Below, in pieces: positions 59,143-64,000 of a DNA stretch of 64,000 nt. Both the position numbers and the translations under genes were made by a program. The DNA is from Variovorax dokdonensis (GTDB lineage Bacteria > Pseudomonadota > Gammaproteobacteria > Burkholderiales > Burkholderiaceae_C), in NCBI RefSeq assembly GCF_030316895.1, contig NZ_JASZYV010000001.1, positions 1,550,001-1,614,000 of the forward strand. Direction: 5' to 3'. Every line of letters begins with the position of its first letter. Position 1 is the first letter of the stretch. The notes beneath the pieces were generated by a model that saw nothing but the letters and a program-made list of their open reading frames with translations, had not been told where the DNA came from and searched no databases.

Positions 59143-60468
59143 TTACTCGCGCAACTGTGATTCGGCAAGCAGGGCAATGCCGAGAATGTGATCGTCACGC
59201 AGTCCCGCATGCCAGATCATCAGTCCGACCGGGAGGTCCCCAGCGGAATGACAAGGCAAGGAGATGGCGCAGCCATCGAGCATGTTGATGACCGATGGGT
59301 TGCGCAAAAGCAGGGCGTTCAGCGCAAAAAATGCATCGTCGCGCTCGGCTCCCGGAGCAACGTCGGCGATAGGCGGAGCCGTCACGGGCACCGTCGGCGA
59401 GAGCACTGCGTCGAAGCCTTCAAGGGCTGCCGTCATCCGATCGATCCACTGGGCGCGGGCATGGATGAGGTCGATGTATTCGAATGCCCGCATCGGCGCA
59501 CCGCGAAGAATGCGTTGCGCAACCCTCGGGTCGTAGCCGGCGGCGCTGCGCTCCAGAAGGAGTCGGTGCCAGGCATAGCTTTCTGCCGCGGAAAATCCCC
59601 CGGTGGAATTGATGGCGGGCAAGTCGGCCAGCGCGGGAAGCGAGATCTCTTCGATGCGAGCTCCGGCCACTGACAGCTTGCTCAGCGCGCTTTCGAATGC
59701 TCGCGCCACGGCAGGATCCATGCCGTCCTGGAACAGTTCGCGAGCCACAGCAAAGCGGCAATCGCGCAAGTGGTTTGGGCCGGCCGAGACCCGGCGCGCC
59801 GCAAGAATCTCATGCGCGAGGATCGCATCGCGCACCGACCGGGTCATGGCGCAGACCGTATCCAAAGTTGTTGAAAGCGGTAGCGCACCCTGCGTCGGGA
59901 CCCATCGGGCCGTGCTCTTGAAACCCACGATGCCGTTCAACGCAGCGGGTATGCGAATCGAGCCGCCGGTGTCCGAGCCCAGGCCAATGAACGCCGCTCC
60001 GGTCGCGACAGAAACGGCGGCTCCGCTCGACGAGCCACCAGGCACGCGTTTCGTCGAACCGTCAGCTGCATTGGCGGGCGTGCCATGGTGCGGATTGACG
60101 CCGACCCCCGAAAAGGCGAACTCCGACATATTGGTTCGCCCGATGGGCACACCGCCTGCCGCGACGAGCCGAGCGACCGCGGGAGCATCTGCCGGTGCCG
60201 GTGGCGAGTGAGACAAAACGACGGAACCGGCGGGGGTCGGTTGCCCGGCAATGTCGAACAGGTCCTTGATCGATACGGCGAGGCCCGCCAGCGCCGCATC
60301 GGCGGGGACGCGCTCAGCGTTCGTCGGCGCACTCTCGAATAGGGGACCGATGAAGGCATGGTGACAAGCCTCGGACGTAGCAATACTCAGGCAGCGCTCC
60401 ATTTCGGTGCGTGCGCCAAGTGCGCCACTGCGGATGGCTTGTCGGGTCTGGAAGAGGTCGGGCAACAT
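59143..60468 (-). CDS. Amidase (amidase-signature family)
   Basis: A 441-residue amidase-signature hydrolase with the complete Ser-Ser-Lys triad: Lys68 in SIKDLFD, cis-Ser146 in GGSSSGAAV and nucleophile Ser170 in GSDTGGSIRIPAA. Length fits the stand-alone amidases rather than GatA (about 485 residues), and there are no gatB/gatC genes here. The physiological amide is unknown. It starts at 60468 (MLPDLFQTRQA); the frame is open upstream to 60627 but that part overlaps the rpsB promoter and looks non-coding. It is divergent from rpsB and apparently a single-gene unit. Confidence 0.9.
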   Translation of the reverse strand: MLPDLFQTRQAIRSGALGARTEMERCLSIATSEACHHAFIGPLFESAPTNAERVPADAALAGLAVSIKDLFDIAGQPTPAGSVVLSHSPPAPADAPAVARLVAAGGVPIGRTNMSEFAFSGVGVNPHHGTPANAADGSTKRVPGGSSSGAAVSVATGAAFIGLGSDTGGSIRIPAALNGIVGFKSTARWVPTQGALPLSTTLDTVCAMTRSVRDAILAHEILAARRVSAGPNHLRDCRFAVARELFQDGMDPAVARAFESALSKLSVAGARIEEISLPALADLPAINSTGGFSAAESYAWHRLLLERSAAGYDPRVAQRILRGAPMRAFEYIDLIHARAQWIDRMTAALEGFDAVLSPTVPVTAPPIADVAPGAERDDAFFALNALLLRNPSVINMLDGCAISLPCHSAGDLPVGLMIWHAGLRDDHILGIALLAESQLRE

Positions 60469-60522
60469 AGGTTGCAAGCGTAATGCACCTGGGCAAAAGT
60501 GGCTAAACGGGGTTGTCCTGCG

Positions 60523-60531
60523 TGCTATACT
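60523..60531 (+). promoter_or_regulatory. Extended -10 promoter of the rpsB operon
   Basis: TGCTATACT, an extended -10 element identical to that of the tRNA-Val gene, lies about 204 bases before the rpsB start. No good -35 hexamer is seen at 17-18 bases, as is common for extended -10 promoters. It implies a leader of roughly 195 bases, suitable for S2-mediated autoregulation, but no known leader motif is recognised. Confidence 0.6.
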
Positions 60532-60734
60532 CTTTGGGTTTCGCTCAACAGGCGCATACCCTGATTTGATGCATTTGCGCAACGGCTTTGCTAGTTGTGC
60601 AGTGTCTGGCGTCATCGAGCGAAGCACATCCGCAAACCGGCCCGCCCAAGGTGTTGCGCAGTCCGCTCCTCAAGTTCGAGCGTGGCGCGCAAGGAAGGGC
60701 CGGATTTAAGACCCAACCTTTGGAGCACATTCAA

Positions 60735-61487
60735 ATGTCGACCACCATGCGCGAAATGCTGGAAGCCGGAGTTCACTTCGGCCACCAGACCCGGTTCTGG
60801 AATCCCAAGATGGCCCCGTTCATCTTCGGCCAGCGCAACAAGATTCACATCATCAACCTGGAAAAGTCGCTTCCGATGTTCCAGGACGCGATGAAGTACG
60901 CCAAGCAGTTGACCGCCAATCGCGGCACCATCCTGATGGTGGGCACGAAGCGCCAAGCTCGCGAAATCGTCGCGGACGAAGCCCGCCGCGCCGGCGTTCC
61001 GTTCGTCGATACCCGTTGGCTCGGCGGCATGCTGACCAACTTCAAGACGGTCAAGACCTCCATCAAGCGCCTCAAGGACATGAAGGCCCAGCAAGAAGCT
61101 GGCCTCGACAGCCTGAGCAAGAAGGAGCAGCTCACGTTCACACGTGAGATTGCCAAGCTCGAGAAGGACATCGGCGGCATCCAGGACATGGGTGCGCTGC
61201 CCGACGCCATCTTCGTGATCGACGTGGGCTTCCACAAGATCGCCGTTGCCGAAGCCAAGAAGCTGGGCATTCCGCTGATCGGCGTGGTGGACTCCAACCA
61301 TTCGCCCGAAGGCATCGATTACGTCATTCCTGGCAATGACGACTCCGCCAAGGCCGTCCAGTTGTACGCCCGCGGCATCGCAGACGCCATCATCGAAGGT
61401 CGTGCAAGCGCAGTGTCCGACGTGGCCAAGGCCGTTGCCGAGGGTGGCGACGAGTTCGTGGAAGTCGAAGAGGGCGCTTCCGCCTGA
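60735..61487 (+). CDS. rpsB: 30S ribosomal protein S2
   Basis: A 250-residue ribosomal protein starting [30 protein letters not shown] (first 26 residues), with [18 protein letters not shown] near 95 and the C-terminal [25 protein letters not shown] near 180-205 that defines S2. GGAG precedes the start. It binds the small subunit and is needed for S1 assembly. It heads rpsB-tsf-pyrH-frr-uppS, the standard betaproteobacterial order. The frame is open 49 codons upstream, but that part lacks S2 similarity. Confidence 0.98.
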   Translation: MSTTMREMLEAGVHFGHQTRFWNPKMAPFIFGQRNKIHIINLEKSLPMFQDAMKYAKQLTANRGTILMVGTKRQAREIVADEARRAGVPFVDTRWLGGMLTNFKTVKTSIKRLKDMKAQQEAGLDSLSKKEQLTFTREIAKLEKDIGGIQDMGALPDAIFVIDVGFHKIAVAEAKKLGIPLIGVVDSNHSPEGIDYVIPGNDDSAKAVQLYARGIADAIIEGRASAVSDVAKAVAEGGDEFVEVEEGASA

Positions 61488-61507
61488 TCTGCGCCTTGAG
61501 CGCCTGG

Positions 61508-61535
61508 AAAAGGGGCCTTGACGCCCCTTTTTTTT
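61508..61535 (+). terminator. Intrinsic terminator/attenuator between rpsB and tsf
   Basis: AAAAGGGGC/GCCCCTTTT (61508-61516 and 61523-61531) is followed by TTTT. It probably lets only part of the transcripts continue into tsf, as in the E. coli rpsB-tsf operon. Confidence 0.75.
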
Positions 61536-61567
61536 AACCTGATCACTGAAAGTAACGGAGAAACGTT

Positions 61568-62494
61568 ATGGCAATCACCGCAAGCATGGTCGCCGAGCTG
61601 CGCGCCAAGACCGACGCGCCCATGATGGAATGCAAGAAGGCCCTTACCGAGGCCGACGGCAACATGGAAAAAGCAGAAGAACTGCTGCGCATCAAGCTGG
61701 GCAACAAGGCTGGCAAGGCGTCTTCGCGCGTTACCGCCGAAGGCGTGGTGACCGCTTATGTCGACGGCAACGCTGGTGCCATGGTCGAGATCAACTGCGA
61801 AACTGACTTCGTCACGAAGAACGACAGCTTCCTGGCCATGGCCAATGCTGCCGCAGAACTCGTCGCCAAGAACAACCCCGCTGATATCGCCGCGCTCGGT
61901 GCTATGGCCTATAGCCAGGATGGCTTCGGTCCGACGCTGGAAGACGTGCGCAAGGGTTTGATCGGAAAGATCGGCGAAAACATGAGCTTCCGTCGCTTCA
62001 AGCGCTTCGCTTCGGGTGCCAAGCTGGCTTCGTATTTGCATGGCACCCGCATCGGTGTGGTCGTGGAGTTCGAGGGTGACGATGTGGCTGCCAAGGATGT
62101 CGCGATGCACATCGCTGCGATGAAGCCAGTCTCGCTGTCGACGTCCGACGTCTCTGCCGACCTGATCGAGAAGGAACGTGCAGTTGCCGCCGGCAAGGCC
62201 GACGAGGATCGCAAGGCCGCCGAGGCTGCAGGCAAGCCGGCTCAGTCGGCCGAGATCGTGGCCAAGCGCGTCGAGGGCGCTGTGCAGAAATACCTCAAGG
62301 AAGTTTCGCTGCACAACCAGCCGTTCGTGAAGAACGACAAGCAAACCGTCGAGCAGATGCTCAAGGCTGCCAATACCAGCGTCAAGGGCTTCACCCTTTA
62401 TGTCGTGGGTGAAGGCATCGAGAAAAAGGCTGACGATTTCGCGGCCGAAGTGGCTGCCCAAGTGGCTGCAGCCAAGGCTGCTGCCGCGCAGTAA
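61568..62494 (+). CDS. tsf: Translation elongation factor Ts
   Basis: A 308-residue guanine nucleotide exchange factor for EF-Tu. The N-terminal UBA-like domain is [20 protein letters not shown] (residues 2-21); the EF-Tu contact includes [14 protein letters not shown] near 77-90. The core has [20 protein letters not shown] near 145 and the C-terminal coil has [29 protein letters not shown]. Length is slightly over E. coli EF-Ts, with an Ala-rich end. GGAG lies before the start. Confidence 0.98.
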   Translation: MAITASMVAELRAKTDAPMMECKKALTEADGNMEKAEELLRIKLGNKAGKASSRVTAEGVVTAYVDGNAGAMVEINCETDFVTKNDSFLAMANAAAELVAKNNPADIAALGAMAYSQDGFGPTLEDVRKGLIGKIGENMSFRRFKRFASGAKLASYLHGTRIGVVVEFEGDDVAAKDVAMHIAAMKPVSLSTSDVSADLIEKERAVAAGKADEDRKAAEAAGKPAQSAEIVAKRVEGAVQKYLKEVSLHNQPFVKNDKQTVEQMLKAANTSVKGFTLYVVGEGIEKKADDFAAEVAAQVAAAKAAAAQ

Positions 62495-62503
62495 CGGCCT
62501 GTC

Positions 62504-62529
62504 GCCATGCCCCCTCAGTAGGGGGTGGC
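62504..62529 (+). other. Intercistronic hairpin between tsf and pyrH
   Basis: CCCCCT-CAGT-AGGGGG (62510-62515 and 62520-62525) with outer GCCA/TGGC pairing. No T-run follows, so it is more likely a processing or mRNA-stability element than a terminator. Confidence 0.5.
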
Positions 62530-62584
62530 GTGGCACCCAACTCCCTTTAAACTCCCTCCGCCCATCCAGATCAAGGAAGTGCCT

Positions 62585-63307
62585 ATGTCCCAGCCCCGCC
62601 CCGCCCATAAGCGTATTTTGTTGAAGCTGTCGGGTGAGGCGTTGATGGGAGACGATGCCTTTGGGATCAATCGCGGCACCATCGAGCGCATGGTGGCCGA
62701 GGTGGCCGAGGTGGTCGGCCTCGGTGTTCAGGTGGCCGTGGTCATCGGGGGAGGGAATATCTTCAGGGGCATGGCCGCGGGAGCGGCTGGCATGGACCGG
62801 GCGACCGCCGACTACATGGGCATGCTCGCGACCGTCATGAATTCGCTCGCGCTTGCCGATGCGATGGATCGCCAGGGTCTGGTGGCCCGCGTGATGTCAG
62901 CGATCGCCATTGAACAGGTGGTCGAGCCGTACGTTCGCCCCAAGGCGCTTCAGTACCTCGAAGAGGGTAAGGTGGTGGTCTTTGCCGCAGGCACGGGCAA
63001 TCCCTTTTTCACCACCGATACGGCGGCCGCTCTGCGCGGCGCCGAGATTGGCGCCGAACTGGTCCTCAAGGCCACCAAGGTCGATGGCGTCTACAGCGCA
63101 GATCCCAACAAGGACCCGAGCGCCACCCGGTACGCCACTTTGTCTTTCGACGAAGCCATCAGCAAGAACCTGGGCATCATGGATGCCACCGCCTTTGCCT
63201 TGTGCCGCGACCAGAAGCTGCCGATCAAGGTGTTCTCGATCCTGAAGAGTGGCGCTCTGCGCCGCGTTGTGATGGGCGAGGACGAAGGCACACTGGTGCA
63301 CGCCTGA
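62585..63307 (+). CDS. pyrH: UMP kinase
   Basis: A 240-residue hexameric kinase that makes UDP from UMP. Motifs are [20 protein letters not shown] near 8-27, [21 protein letters not shown] near 56-76, and [19 protein letters not shown] with [15 protein letters not shown] near 138-178. The start at 62585 has AGGAAG upstream and the N-terminus [12 protein letters not shown]; the frame is open 20 codons further, through the intercistronic hairpin. It is followed by frr after 68 bases. Confidence 0.98.
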   Translation: MSQPRPAHKRILLKLSGEALMGDDAFGINRGTIERMVAEVAEVVGLGVQVAVVIGGGNIFRGMAAGAAGMDRATADYMGMLATVMNSLALADAMDRQGLVARVMSAIAIEQVVEPYVRPKALQYLEEGKVVVFAAGTGNPFFTTDTAAALRGAEIGAELVLKATKVDGVYSADPNKDPSATRYATLSFDEAISKNLGIMDATAFALCRDQKLPIKVFSILKSGALRRVVMGEDEGTLVHA

Positions 63308-63324
63308 CCTGACACAATGCAGGG

Positions 63325-63352
63325 TGCCGGCCGCCCCAGTGGCGCGCCGGCA
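63325..63352 (+). other. Intercistronic hairpin between pyrH and frr
   Basis: TGCCGGC/GCCGGCA outer arms with an inner CGCC/GGCG stem, followed by TCTGTCTTTC. A partial terminator or attenuator lowering frr and uppS expression is possible. Confidence 0.5.
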
Positions 63353-63375
63353 TCTGTCTTTCGGGAACGCAAGAA

Positions 63376-63939
63376 ATGACCACTATCGCCGACATCCGCA
63401 CCCAGGCTGAAGCCAAGATGAAGCAGTCGCTGGCTGCCTTCCAGAACAACCTCACCAAGATTCGTACCGGCCGAGCCAATCCAGCGTTGCTCGACACCGT
63501 GCACGTGGAGTACTACGGCTCCCAGGTTCCGCTGAGCCAGGTGGCCAATGTTTCACTGCTCGATTCGCGCACCATCAGCGTCCAGCCCTGGGAAAAGGGC
63601 ATGGGCGCCAAAATCGAGAAGGCCATCCGCGAGAGCGACCTGGGCCTCAATCCTGCATCGATGGGTGATCTGATCCGCGTGCCGATGCCGCCGATGAGCG
63701 AAGAGCGCCGCAAGGAAATGACCAAGCTGGTTCGCACCGAGGGTGAGCAGGCCAAGGTGGCCATGCGCAACCTGCGTCGCGATGCCAACGAAGGCGTCAA
63801 GAAGCTGGTCAAGGACAAGCTGGCTTCGGAAGATGACCAGAAGCGCGCTGAAGGCGACGTCCAGAAGATCACGGATCGCTTCATCGCAGAGATCGACAAG
63901 CTCGTCGCCGCCAAGGAAGCGGAAGTTCTGGCCGTCTGA
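63376..63939 (+). CDS. frr: Ribosome recycling factor
   Basis: A 187-residue protein that splits post-termination ribosomes together with EF-G. It has the RRF patterns [18 protein letters not shown] near 32-45 (read here as [13 protein letters not shown]), [22 protein letters not shown] near 52-73 (shortened), [14 protein letters not shown], and the helical [20 protein letters not shown] near 115-134. Length is as usual (185-187). It precedes uppS by about 20 bases. Confidence 0.98.
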   Translation: MTTIADIRTQAEAKMKQSLAAFQNNLTKIRTGRANPALLDTVHVEYYGSQVPLSQVANVSLLDSRTISVQPWEKGMGAKIEKAIRESDLGLNPASMGDLIRVPMPPMSEERRKEMTKLVRTEGEQAKVAMRNLRRDANEGVKKLVKDKLASEDDQKRAEGDVQKITDRFIAEIDKLVAAKEAEVLAV

Positions 63940-63958
63940 CGGCCAGGGTCCAAATTGC

Positions 63959-64000
63959 ATGGCCAATAGCCGCGCGCAGCCGGCTGCGCCTCACCACATC
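63959..64000 (+). CDS. uppS: Isoprenyl transferase, undecaprenyl diphosphate synthase (5' end only)
   Basis: Only the first 14 codons are present: MANSRAQPAAPHHI, running off the window. The PHHI ending corresponds to the start of the conserved HIAIVMDGNGRWA block of UppS, and uppS follows frr in most betaproteobacteria. The enzyme makes the C55 lipid carrier for peptidoglycan synthesis. Identification depends on position plus this short start. Confidence 0.85.
   Translation, partial: MANSRAQPAAPHHI

Overview
The window looks like chromosomal DNA of a Comamonadaceae betaproteobacterium, probably Variovorax or a close relative. The basis is very high GC, expanded TctA/TctB transport, polyhydroxybutyrate genes (phaR, 3-hydroxybutyrate dehydrogenase), and the core orders mfd-serB, ispD-ispF and rpsB-tsf-pyrH-frr-uppS. 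The genus is inferred from gene content and style; no 16S gene is present. I see no insertion sequence, prophage or CRISPR array.

Layout. 1-4684: two consecutive tripartite tricarboxylate transporter (TTT) membrane modules, the first cut by the window edge, with a small DUF3597 gene between them. 4716-9655: a flavin-type oxidase-fold protein, a hybrid sensor kinase, two tiny hypothetical genes and a LysR regulator. 9773-13066: a compact operon of a BMP-family binding protein, a Rieske-only protein, a Rieske-less oxygenase catalytic subunit and a glutathione-S-transferase-like protein. This split Rieske oxygenase is the most unusual system here. 13067-16691: a TerB/YcjF-like protein, an aminotransferase and a sterol-desaturase-family membrane protein. 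16675-25524 (minus): an eight-gene run with a complete Dpp/Opp-type ABC importer, an N-formylglutamate amidohydrolase, an M20 amidohydrolase and an Ldh-family dehydrogenase, which reads as import and breakdown of N-acylated amino acids or small peptides.

26045-31380: a chaperone-usher fimbrial operon (pilin, chaperone, usher, tip adhesin). 31397-38462: serB, mfd, ispD, ispF and an EnvZ/OmpR pair. 39378-44579: two small exported proteins, 3-hydroxybutyrate dehydrogenase, an alpha/beta hydrolase and relA, followed by tRNA-Val. 44899-47414: a zinc-ribbon protein, phaR and rimO. 47457-52043: a TRAP transporter joined to gluconokinase, with a divergent LacI-family regulator and two matching palindromes between them. 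52151-52395: two identical tRNA-Leu(CAG) genes, each with its own terminator. 52396-60468: RNase R without the usual N-terminal helix-turn-helix, an SDR, the NAD(P)HX repair enzyme, a DadA-like dehydrogenase, a MarR regulator and an amidase. 60735 to the end: rpsB, tsf, pyrH, frr and the first codons of uppS.

Most of the window is housekeeping plus typical betaproteobacterial catabolic accessory content. Start codons were moved inside many open frames to match Shine-Dalgarno sites, four-base gene overlaps or family N-termini; the entries say where this was done.
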